DNA of 64,000 nucleotides from Parapristionchus giblindavisi (Eukaryota; Nematoda; Chromadorea; Rhabditida; Diplogasteridae). The position numbers were made by a program, and so were the translations under genes. Under the pieces are notes generated by a model. The model did no database searches and was not told the origin of the DNA. It worked only from the letters and a program-made list of their open reading frames with translations. How positions within the stretch are numbered: position 1 is the stretch's first letter; each line of letters starts with the position of its first letter. The stretch covers positions 372,001-436,000 of the forward strand of contig CALSFV010000067.1 in NCBI GenBank assembly GCA_943737045.1, written 5' to 3'. Shown here in pieces: positions 49,069 through 60,900 of the stretch.

Positions 49069-50540
49069 CCCCTTAAAATCAATAATTAGAATGAACACAA
49101 TAGGACAACAATATATACATATCGGAATATACGTTCCACAAGAAATTATTTCAATGCGCGTTTCGGACAATTTCGTCATTAATGATCTGGTACAGTTTCA
49201 ACAAATACTCGAAATGATATATATATGTATTTGAAATGGTGTTCAAAAATGTACAGTAAACAGAAGTTCGAGGTATGCAGGCCACCATAATAAAGGTCGA
49301 TTAAAATGACGAGAAATGTTCTCAAACAAGTTGTGAAGGAAAGGTAAATGGAACAAAAAAGAGGCCACTCTTCATCATGATTAAACACACACATAGTCTC
49401 TTTTAGAGAGTTTATCAACGTTCGTACGCAATATCTAAAGAGAAAGAATACTTGATAAATTGTCTCTATTGATCATCAATTATCTATCTGTAAGGGATCA
49501 CTCCCTACAAAGTCCCTAGTCATACACAGCTTTATCTATTCCTCTCATTCTTCTTCTTAGTCGATGAGAGATTTTGCTGCTTTTCAATTCTACTTCCTTT
49601 CACTTTTTGGAGAGTAATTTTCAAAGAAAAAAGTAAAGTGAGCACCGTGGCATAGGAGGGGGGGGGGGTCAAGGAAATGAATTTACGATCGAGGATAAAT
49701 TAGAATTGGGGATAATTTTGGAGTGATGCAAAGTTAATAAATACTATTATGAGAATATATAATGTAAAAATGATAAGGTTTTCTTTATTTAAACGAGCAA
49801 ATCCAAGACGTTTGGATCAAGGTGAAAAGGATCGTGATTCTGAAATCTTTTTAAAGTGCCCTTTGATAAGAAAACGTTAACTGAGATGTAAATATAATTG
49901 AATTAGATTAGATCAAAAGTTCGAAATATCACTAAACTATAAATTGCGGGACATTTGCATGCACATTATTGCTGGAATCTGGAAAACTTGTACGTCAAAC
50001 TCCAAAAATGAAACATGAGTCATTTGGTGCACTATGAAGCGTCATGGAGAACGTTTACGTCTAGACTGGTGTAGCACTCAGAGTGAACACTTTTAAAAAC
50101 TAAATTGAATTATTTTAATAATCACTATACACATATCACACTATATTATTATATAAGATGTCAAAAAATTTCCTGCAAGTAGAAAAATATCGTACCCTCC
50201 GAAGATGAAGGATGATGTTGAAGATCATCGCAGGTTTTTCAGGATGCAGGAAGTTCTACTGGTTCAAGAGCTTTAGAAAATACATCACAAAAAATGATGA
50301 AATTATTACACATTTGACTTAAGCTGATATTATTACACAAGGTTTATTCCATCATCACCTTTATTTCTTTAGATATAATATTTCGCATGCATGTCAGCTA
50401 ACATTGTATTGCAAAAATTAATGTATGCGAATTTCTGTGAAGAAGAATTGTCCTCGATTCTTCCTGTCCAATCGCTTATTGTTAGTCTTCTGAGCTTTTT
50501 TGTGAACATAGTGATTGCTCGGTTTAAATAGTAATGTTAA
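49069..50540. other. Intergenic region, nothing recognised
   Basis: AT-rich. Contains a run of about 12 G near 49656-49668, which could form a G-quadruplex. No exon chain or RNA gene was found. Confidence 0.5.
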
Positions 50541-50653
50541 AGGGAGCGTTACCTCTCTGAATGGTCTCTCCATTGTGCACAATATTTCTCTGTTCTCTAA
50601 CAACGAGAAAACATTGCGCGTCAAAGAAACCATCGAGAGAGGTTACGCTCTCT
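50541..50653. repeat. 113-bp TTAA MITE, copy 2 of 3
   Basis: AGGGAGCG-type termini with TTAA at 50537-50540 and 50654-50657. The right TTAA is also the left TTAA of the adjoining element at 50658, so one inserted at the target site of the other. Confidence 0.8.
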
Positions 50654-50657
50654 TTAA

Positions 50658-51010
50658 GGAAGGGGGCCCTCGGATTTTTCTCTAACTAAACTGGCCAAGC
50701 AGAACTATAGACATCAGGAAACAAAAACAATTTTCTACAAGAATACCAGAATATCGTAATACGAGCCGAAAGTTCATTGTTGCACCATTGAAGGAGAGTA
50801 TTTACCAATTTGACATATAAATATAGATCGAAAATGCAAAAAGGGAGTCGAATCCTGGTAGAGCGATTACAAGAGCCGGCTACTAACTTCAAATTGTAAG
50901 CTACACAGGCTATGCCTCCTACGTCTCGAATCTATTAGAGAACACGTAACTCTCCTTCATTGATCCACATGATAATATAGCACCGGAAATTTCCTGGTCC
51001 CCTCGATTAT
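50658..51010. repeat. Degenerate copy of the 3416-3780 MITE
   Basis: Starts GGAAGGGGGCCCTCGGATTT after TTAA and shares CTAAACTGGCCA, GCAGAACTAT and ACAAAAACAATTTTCT with the element at 3416-3780, in the same order. A decayed tRNA-like segment lies at 50839-50906 (minus) with a B-box-like GGATTCGACTCC. The right end is eroded (CTGGTCCCCTCGATTA). Confidence 0.65.
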
Positions 51011-51271
51011 CCTGACAATGGAACTTTCACAGACAATAATACACTTTGAACCTTCCAATTGAATATAATCCATCAATATCCTCATCTCATCCTAGTCTTC
51101 ATACTTGTTTTGATGAGTGCGGATTACCACAACGAACACTCTCTTTCATTCTCATTCTCATCTTCGGAATGAGAAAAATATTGCTCGTAAATTTATTATA
51201 TATTGCTTTCGTCCACTATTTCAAGCATTTCTCGATTCTCATTGCTATTTTCGGCATTCGATTGCAGATAA

Positions 51272-54131
51272 ATGGGTAAGGAACTCCCGCAAGTTTATGT
51301 AACGTCGTTTTCGAGTGCACACGTGCCACACTTAAAGAAAAATGAAGAAAGTCCGAAAATTGAACTGGATACCTCAACGAACGAAGGGAAAGAAAACGAT
51401 ATTGATGATGTCGTTATCGATAAGCTCTTCTATCGAATATGCTATGTAAGATTATTTAAAAATCATAAAATCTTTAGCACTGAATATTTTCAGTTCTGCA
51501 TGATGCTTGGAGTGAATTTTTACAAAGTCCGTAAGCCACATCAGAAGATTCTGTCGGGTATCATAGTTGGAATCAACGTTATGATAAGTGAGTCATTTAT
51601 TAAGGAGTTTTTGGACGCCGTCGATAACTCCGCAGTGTGCACCACGTGGGAAACGGCACACGTAGCGGCTAAGGAAAAAACAGAGCTTATGAAATATTCC
51701 ACCATTCTAGGCATATACTTCATGTTGTACGTAGCCTATACAGCCTACCGCAAACCAATCAATCAGGATACTCTGGCGACAACTCTTGCTATAGTGACAT
51801 GGACCTTGCAAGCAACCTTATCTACGGTAATAATACCAAGAGATCTAATTTTAAAGATGTATAAACGATAATTTTCGAAATTCTCTATATAGCACAACAA
51901 ACTTTTTATTCCAAACCATTTCTTCTAAATAATATTTCGTTAGCTCTTCGTCGCTTATTGGCAGTCCATTGGTGCTTCATGTGAAGTCATCAAAGAGATC
52001 TACAGAGCACAGAAGGTTCGACAGTTTTAGGATTACTCCCTTGAGTGTGCAAATCCTTGTAAAACTTAATCGCCATAATCATTCTCCAGGGTGCCGGTTT
52101 TCATCATAATCGTCGTTATATGATTGGCATTGTTCGTTCATTCTATGTTGTCCTCTTCCTTGTAATCATGTACAAAATATCGCTAATGTTTATTACATGG
52201 AACAAATATACAATCGGATTTTTCGACCCCGACATTGTCAACGTCAGTACGGATTTTCACCGCAATGTAATTTAATATGTACTGTTTCAGATTTTCGGGG
52301 AACGTCGTCGATTTATTATAGTCCAGTGCGTCAATTTGTATACGCATTTATGCTGGGCGGTCGCTTTGTTTGTATATGTTCTGCTTGTTCACGCTACCAA
52401 TTACGAGTTTGTCTACTTCAACAAACAAGTGCGATCGGTTGGTGAATGTCCACTCAGTTTCAATATTTTATATATATCGGAGCTTTAAAAAATAATAATT
52501 TGCCTTCTCATTTAATCGATGCTGAAGAGTTTGATCAATCCTAATATAATAGAAGCAATAATGTTTTGCAGTTACAGATTCGATGTGAGAATAAAGCCGT
52601 AAGTGAGGACGAACTACACGAAAAACTTCTGGCTGCTATGAAGGTTGATTTTATAAAATAACAATATTTTTAATAGAACACTACAGGTACACAATCGGCT
52701 GATCAAATGTGTGAAGCGTCTAGACAATATGTTCAATGTAAGCTCAGTTATATTTTATTCAATTTTTAATTATATTTATGAGACATTCCACTTTTACGTC
52801 TCCAAAGGAAATTGAGATGAAATAAAAGAACATCTTAAAATAATCAGTTTCCAGCGTTATGCATTTATAATGATAGCCACCATAATTCCAACCACGACTT
52901 TCGGAATATTAATGTTAGTGAGAAAAGCCGATGAAGACTTCGTGACTCGATGCATTGTAAGTTTTATTTCACATGTTCTTGATCACATGCAAACGCACTA
53001 TCCTTCACGTTTTCATCGGTCAAAGGCCGCAAGGAAAATGGGATGAGGGTAATTATAAATCGGGAAGAAGGTTTTGTGTGGCGGGGGGACAAGAGGGGAT
53101 CGATCTCAACAGAATTGCTGAAAAATATAAAGCGAATATGGGAAAATGTGTGTCAAGATTATTCCAGATATGAATTATTCTACTAGCACATGTAGATATT
53201 ATAAGATTAAACAGAAAAATGTGATTTTTGCACTCAATTGTTTGACTAAAAACTATATATTTCAATAAATAATAATGATATCTTTACAGGATCTAATATT
53301 CGCCCTGCCACATGTTGCATTCTTTATTTTCTCATTCTTCGCAATCACAAATGCCCCTGCTCAGCTCCATGATTCCGTAAGGATTTTTTTCATACAAAGC
53401 CAAGAGAGTTGAGCCACTCCATCGCCTCTAAAAAGTGATGGAATAAGCCAGAGCAGTTAGTTCGAAATACATGTACATAACTTCGATCGTTGCAGATCCA
53501 CGCAACCAAAATGGCACTTTGTTCGAACAACCAAATATGGTTTCCATATCGTCCGAATGTAAGCGTAGCTTTTCCTTTATATAAATCCATATATAATGTT
53601 TGAGATATAGCATAAAAAACAACTTGGATTAAAATGTGGCGCAATAGTTATAATAATGTTCACAAGAAACGTGATACAGAAGAATTAAAGTTACATGGAG
53701 ATGAACGTTCATTATAAAACTTGATGATGTATGAATGAGCAAAGAATGAGCAAAAGGGATTTCAACAAAAAAAATCAAGAAAAGATGGAGAGGTTGATGA
53801 GACCTTTTGTGAAAAGGCGGAACGATGAACAATTGATATCAAGAAAGCTGAACTCTCATGATATGATATATGGTTGAACAGTGATCAGCTATCATTTATG
53901 ATCCATATATCAGGTATATCTCTCAGCAACAGCTCTTGTTTGTCATTTTGATCAGACTAATCTTGGTGTATCCATCTGGGGATTCTCCGTTATTAGCAAA
54001 CCCTTCGTGCTCACGGTTTGTTCCTTTCCATAGAATTACCTAGAATTCAAAAGAATACCTTGTATAATGAATCAAAAATTCAGGCTCTATCAGTGATGGT
54101 GACATGCCTCGCGCTGTTCATGCAACTCTGA
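51272..54131 (+). CDS. Gustatory-receptor-like 7TM protein, gene 1 of 3
   Basis: Predicted 467-residue seven-helix receptor. Twelve exons: 51272-51445, 51494-51826, 51944-52015, 52090-52242, 52291-52437, 52572-52643, 52687-52737, 52855-52956, 53290-53376, 53496-53558, 53914-54015, 54084-54131; all introns are phase 0. Seen: a hydrophilic N-terminal region of about 60 residues, LATTLAIVTWTLQATLST in an early helix, NLYTHLCWAVALFVYVLLVH, RYAFIMIATIIPTTTFGILM, and at the end NLGVSIWGFSVISKPFVLT followed by VMVTCLALFMQL and stop. The cytosolic N terminus and the terminal T-LALFMQL recall the TYLVILLQF ending of insect Gr proteins and nematode GUR/SRR relatives. A role as a chemo- or photoreceptor is inferred from family only. 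The poly(A) signal AATAAA lies near 54198. It converges with gene 2. Confidence 0.78.
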
Positions 54132-54710
54132 GGGCATCAACAACAAAGATCCAAGCACAATATATTTCCATGAAATTGTATTATTGTTTTTGTGTTAAAT
54201 AAATGTTAAATCTTCTCCATTCATTCGTTGCATGAGTATACATGGATAAATACTATGTAGTATTTTGAGTAAGATCGCACATAACAACGATCACCAGCAT
54301 TAGAGGAGATCTCTGGATGGGGCATTGTTGGGATACAGTTTTCTTAGTCATTCTCAAGGATTATGTACAATGCCTCTTCATGGCTCAGTTTCCAACGCTT
54401 GTATTCTTGTATCGTACTATCACTAATGCAGTTCACTGATACGAATTTCCGATTGCGATTTTCCATGGACATAAAATTTGATATATTCATTTTTTGGGAA
54501 GTTGAATTCCCACCTTTCGTCTTTTAAGCACTGAATCTCGAAGACAGAAAGTCGGAATTTGAACTGACTATCTCGTTTCGTGCCTTTTACGTAGTAAATA
54601 GTGTAGTAGTACATGCGAATTGATTATCGAATAATTTATCATTGTACAAAATTAACGGTTTTGTTTAAAAAATCTGAATGTGAGTGAAAAAACAGACAAA
54701 GAAATCTGGC

Positions 54711-57252
54711 TCAGAACTGCATGAACAGCGCAAGGCAAGTCATCATTACGGAAAGGGCCTGAATTCGCAAAATTTATTATAAACTAGTTAATTGAATATT
54801 AATTTATTGCGAAATGAACAAACCGTAAGCACGAACGGCTTGCTGATCACGGAGAACCCCCAGATTGTTACACCGAGATTAGTCTGTTCTAGATGACAGA
54901 CAAGAGCTGTTGCCGAGAGGTACACCTGATAATTCCAAGTTGTATAACATCAACTATCACATTTGTACATCGGGGCATACAAATGCGATATGTTGTGAAT
55001 GTGTTAAACTAAAAAAAATTCTTCTAAGAAAAGAAAGAATATGTAAGACTGACATTGGGACGGTAGGGATACCAAACATGCGAATTGGCACACAGTGCAG
55101 ACTTTGTTTTATGGATCTGAAAAGGTCGAGAAATTAAGAATAGTCTCACGTTCGAGTTTAATTCATTCCGGTCTGATGACACTCATTCACTATATTTGTA
55201 TATCATCGAGTGTTAATATTCCGGAGTACTTCAACTTAACGTCAATTAATAATAAGTATAAAGCGTACATTCTCATGCAGCTGCGCGGGGGCACCTGTGA
55301 CTGCGAAGAACGAGAAAATAAAGAATCCAATGAGGGGAACAGCGAAGAAAAGATCCTGTAAGAATAAGCACCTCTCAATTTTTAGATGTTGGACAGATTA
55401 AATAATTGCATTCTTTTGCGAAAATTGCGAAAAAAAATAATACAAAAGCACACATTCAAAAAAGTCGCACTTGTACAAAATATATATATCATCAAAAATT
55501 TAGACATGTCTCGTGTGTTCCTGAAAATGATAAAATACTTACAATGCATCTGGTCACAAAATCTTCCTCGCATTTTCTCACTAACATCAATATTCCAAAC
55601 GTCATGGTTGGAATTATTGTTGCAATCATGATGAACGCATAACGCTAGAAATATCGATTATTGTAATCTACTTTTGCTGCTTTCTATTTCCATCACTAAA
55701 GGATTTATTTTATAGCTCTTTTTTCGAATAACAAGATCGTTTAATTCCATGTCATTCTCTAATGTTGCTGTGTAATTTCTCAGACTTACAATTACGCTAA
55801 TTTCTGTTGAAATTGTATTTTCTGTTGAAAAACACTTTTTTTTTCTAAATAATCGTTTTCGCCAATGATTTTTTAAATTAAAATATATATTTATTTTCCG
55901 CCACATAAAGAAATTACATTGAACATTCGGTCAAGTCGCTTCACGGATTTGATCAACCGATTGTTCACCTTAAGAGGATATTGATTTCATTTTGACAAAT
56001 ATATTTTGAACGAACCTTCATAAGTTTGAGTAGATTTTCATGTAATTCTTCTTCGCCACGTTCTGTATTATCACAACGAAACTGTAACATTTCGTCATTT
56101 GTCTTTGAAAAGCATTCATAAATGGAATGAAACCTTGCGCAGTATCGCATTGTTCAATGCTAACGCGGTATCATTTCGTTGGAATAGACTACGCGTCATT
56201 TACAATATTTAGAAGACTAACCGATCGGACTTGCTTGTTGAAATAGACAATCTCATAATTGACTGAGTTCACCAGCAGTACAAAAACAAAGAGCGCTACG
56301 GCCCAACATAAATGCGTATACAAGTTGACGAGTTGAAGAATAATAAACAATCGATGATCACCAAACATCTGATATTTAGCGTTATGAGATGTGGTAGAAG
56401 AGTCTGGTATGTGAATGAATCGAATATGATTGTTCGGAATATTACAAACGGGGACTGACGTGAAATATTTCTGGATCGACAAAGCCGAATTTGTATTGGT
56501 TCCATGTTATGAACATTAACATGGTTTTGTATACGATCACGAATGTGAGGAGAACGTAGAATGAGCGAACAATTCCAACGATATACTGACGATTATGATG
56601 AATACCGGCACCCTCAACAAGAATCATAGTAAGTTTGGCTCGTTTTTACATTATCAAACGTTCTGAGCATGGTAGATTTCTTTGATGACTTCGCATGAAG
56701 CTCCAATGTATTGCCAATAAGCGAGAAATATCTGAAGACATGCTAGTAAATTACAATACTAATTATGGTGCATAAACCGTTGATAAAGTAGCCTGCAAAG
56801 TCCATGTTACGATAGCTAGAGTTGTTGCAAGTGTGTCCGAATTAAGGGGCTTTCGATAGGAAATGTATCCGACATACAATATGAAGTAGGTACCTAGTAG
56901 GAGGTTGATTTTGTCGAATTTGAAAAAGCACGAACTTATTATTACATTGATTCCAACTATGATAGCCGAAATAATCCGTTGATAAGGTTTACGAACTTTA
57001 TAGAAATTTACACCGAGCATCATACAGAACTATAACCAATTTTAAAAGATATCAAGAAATAAAAGATATCTATAAGATTGTATATTTTGTTCTCACAAAG
57101 CATATTCGATAGAAGAGCTTGTCTATAACGAGGACTTCATTGTCGTTCTTCTCATTCTTTCCAATTTCCAGATCTTTCCGACGTATTTCATCATGCTTCT
57201 TAAAGTGCACACCATGCACGGACTTCATGTAGGACTGTCGAGGGGTAACCAT
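54711..57252 (-). CDS. Gustatory-receptor-like 7TM protein, gene 2 of 3
   Basis: Paralog of the gene at 51272, in tail-to-tail orientation, predicted 432 residues. Exons: 57252-57097, 57029-56778, 56731-56660, 56612-56460, 56368-56222, 56081-56016, 55968-55918, 55644-55543, 55355-55269, 55116-55054, 54925-54824, 54758-54711; all phase 0. Shared landmarks are LATTLAIVTWTLQATLST, NLYTHLCWAVALFVFVLLVN, RYAFIMIATIIPTMTFGILM, TNLGVTIWGFSVISKPFV and a final TCLALFMQF. The stretch after helix 1 in exon 2 is 27 codons shorter than in gene 1. The start is supported by CTTCAG one base before the ATG (trans-splice-like). Exon 4 uses an unusual TTGAG acceptor, also used in gene 3. Confidence 0.78.
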
Positions 57253-57930
57253 TCTGAAGCAAATTTTCGATTCAGTGGAATGAAATGAAAACATGGATGA
57301 ACGAAGGGTAGAAAATGAACGAATTGTTTTTCACTTCCCGAATATGGAAGGGAGAAATCTGGAAATCCTTCCTCATAAAAACACGATCTGTATGTTGGAT
57401 AGATATTGGATGTTTGTCACAAAACATACTTTACATGAGTAATTACGTCATCTTTTCAACGGCGTTATTACTTGTATCTTGTAGTTTTTGAGACTGCATT
57501 TCAACTACACTGCCGACACAAAAGATTTTTAGACAAAATCAACTGGAAAGGCAGATCTATAGATCACATCAACCTGAATTCAAACACAATTCTCAATAAA
57601 AATATATATGCCCCCTTACTACAGTGATCCGAGCTGAAAGGAAGTTGTTGCACAAGTTTTTTTACGTTTCCATCCTCTCGATATTTGTTAGAAAACATAA
57701 TGCAAAATCGTTAGTCCATATTCATAATAGATAATAGATAATAGCGCATCTCAAATGTCCTGGATCTCCTTCTTAAATAGATGCATGCTGTGTGTGCAAA
57801 AATTCGTTTTTTTCTATCTGCCTTCGTTCACGAAAATATTAGCGAAAATAAAATAATAACTCCACCTTCGAAATCCAATAAAACAAGCTTTATCTTCATG
57901 AATATTAGATTTTCCTCAACTGTTGAGTAA
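57253..57930. other. Spacer between receptor genes 2 and 3
   Basis: No gene. About 57500-57776 weakly resembles, in words such as ACAAAAGATTTTTAG and TACAGTGATCCGAGCTGAAAG, the interior of the 3416-3780 MITE family and ends GGATCTCCTTCTTAAATAG, so it is probably a third, strongly decayed copy. Confidence 0.4.
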
Positions 57931-60900
57931 TCATTTCATGTCTAATTTAATATTACATATAAGTAAAGATAACAATGCATAAATGAATACATTATAATTT
58001 AACATAGATATCAACGTTTTGTTCCGTTGCTGCAATCGTCGAATTGCATGAAGACATGTCACCATCACAGATAGAGTCTAAATTTGATTAATAATATTAT
58101 GGTAATAAACATTATAAATATAGGTTGAAGTTTTATTACTGTTAGAACGAGGGGCTTGCTGACAATAGCGAATCCCCAGATAGATACACCAAGATTCGCC
58201 TGATCAAGATGGCAGACAAAAGCGAGAGCGGAGTGGTACACCTTCAAATTGTAGTTGATCAAGCATGTTGATTTAACCCTTGTACAAAGAAGAATATTTT
58301 TCGATATCAACTTTTTAGCTCTTCTTAGATTTCTTGAAACAATTAATTAAACTAACATTTGGACGATACGGGAACCATATTTGGGTATTGGCGCACAGCG
58401 CTGACTTAGTCGCGTAGATCTGCAAAATTAAAGCAATTAGGGTAAGAAAGATATGCGTACCGAATTATGTAGTTGTGAGGGCGCACTTGTCAGTGAAACA
58501 AAGGAGAAGATACAGAAACAGACAATAGGTGCGGTGAAGAAGATGTCCTAAGATGTAATGAGTTACTTTATTAATACATTTACTATTCAAATATATTGTA
58601 TAGGTATTGTTTTCTACCCTTGGTGATATCACTTTATTCTATTCGTGAATTGGTGAAAAAATATCTTGTGATCGTTGTGAAAAAGTTTTTTTTACTTATT
58701 TCATTGTTACAGAGTAGATATGATGTGAGATGAAAATACATATTTAACGATGACTTACGAAGCAAGTATGACTTTTGAACGATTTGTCTGCACGACGAGA
58801 CAACATGAACAACGTGAACGTCATCGTTGGAATGATAGTTGCCATCATAACGAAAGCATAACGCTTAAAGGAATGATCTACACTCTTGTATACAAACAAA
58901 GAAGAAGAGCATTGCTAGATCGGAGAGCTTCAAATTAACTTGGAATGTTGCATTAAATGAATACCACAGCAATATCACACGACAGATTGTTTCCAATATC
59001 GCACATCGAAAAATCATTGGATCATGATTCATCTGAACCATTCTGAATGGTTCTAGCAGATCACACGCGATTATGGCCGAATGGGGCATTTTTACACTCT
59101 CTCTTTCTTTTCATTATTTTTTCTTTCACTCAAATCTAGTTAGTCCGCGAGAATCGCAATTTAATATTGTGTTTTTTCACAAAATCATCATTTTTATTAA
59201 TTAATAAATCGTTCCGATGATATCACAGAACCGGAACCGGGAAAGCGGTTGTCCCCCAAAATGTTTTCATAAAAATGCCCCCTTCGGCCATAATCGCGTT
59301 TGATATGCTATAACCCTTCAGAATGGTTCAGATGAATCATGATCCAATGATTTTTCGATGTACGATACGTTCAGTTATTTTTTTTTTAATTTAGAGAAGT
59401 TAAAAAAAATCAATTTGCTAATATGTAGCAGGAATTTGGTTTACATTGAACATTTTGTCGAGACGATTGACACATTCGGTGAGTCGATTATGAGTCTGCA
59501 ATCACATCATTTAAATAATAAGTATTTTAAAATGACATAAGGAAAATCACGAGCACCTTGATTAGCTTAAGGAGATAATGACAGAACTCTTCATCTGACT
59601 TATCCAACTGATCACAATTAATCTGAATATACGCAAATATTTCATCACATTATCATAAAAGTCAAGATTCACATTTCTCTATTTTCTTTTCGGTTTATTG
59701 TTTACAGTTTCAGTCTTTATCAAGACTAACCAAGATGATCACTGAGTCAGAAATGTCATAAAAGACAATTCCTCGTGCTTTCAAATATGTCATAAGGACA
59801 TTGTCATTATTGTTGATGTATCACTACTAAAAGTTTGGAGCTTATGGAGGTAATTGAACTCGCCTTTCTCACTTGATCATTGAAGTAGAGAAATTCGTAG
59901 TTGGTGGAGTGTACGAAAAGAGCGAAGACGAACAATGCTACACTCCAGCAAAGATACGTATAAAGATGACATAATTGGGCTATGAAGAATAGTCTATCGT
60001 CACCGAACATCTAAAATTGAATCAAGTCTTTATATTTTATGCCATACACACTGAAGCAAATTGACAAAATGACCTTTAAAACTTTTTGTCATTGCGAAAT
60101 CACAATAATGCATATCTGACATACATATACGACATCACTGCCAACGAAAGTAACATTTGTCTGATGGAAATGTGAGGCGATTAATACGATCTTATAGAAT
60201 GCAATTAGTCCGAAGACGATATAGAATGAACGGACGATGGAACGAAGTGACGATCGATGATCATGAATTCCGGCACCCTCAAATGTTATCTTTACGCACA
60301 AACAATCCCTAGCGGTCAATCCCCTTGGGAAATATTACATAACAGTAAATTTTTCCTGCATCCTTTTCTTAATTATTCCCCTACCTTCTAAGTTACGGTA
60401 CCTTAGCTCTTTTGTTTCCGTGAGAGACTGCGATACGAAAGTTCCAAAATTTTGTTACCATACCAGAAATGTAATTTGATCTACTTTGAGACAATTAGTA
60501 TAAACTTTATGACATTTCATTTAATTAGTAAAACAGATTAATGATGCTAAGAAGAATGGACACGAACCTTGTTCGCCGCATAAATCTGTTCGATCATCTG
60601 TGATGAATGTCCCGTGTACTGCCAATGAGCCAGAAACAACTGAAGATAAATTGATTTTGTTTCTCTGTTTATTAATATTTTTCTTTAATTCCATCACATA
60701 AGTTACAGAAAGGGAGGATAAAGTAGTGTCTGGAGATAACATAAAGAGAGAAAGAATATTTATTACAAAATTTCATAGTGTTATACGCATCTTCTTTTAT
60801 TTTCTGAATCCAATAAAGCTTCCAAAACGGTCCAATGAATTTCTAAACTGCTTTCTCGTGCTTTCTTCAGTCATTGCTCGATCTTTGCATTTATCTAGCC

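Noticed and set aside
49656..49668. Long run of G
   Set aside because: Probably a simple homopolymer tract; no regulatory context seen, and length may be affected by sequencing error.
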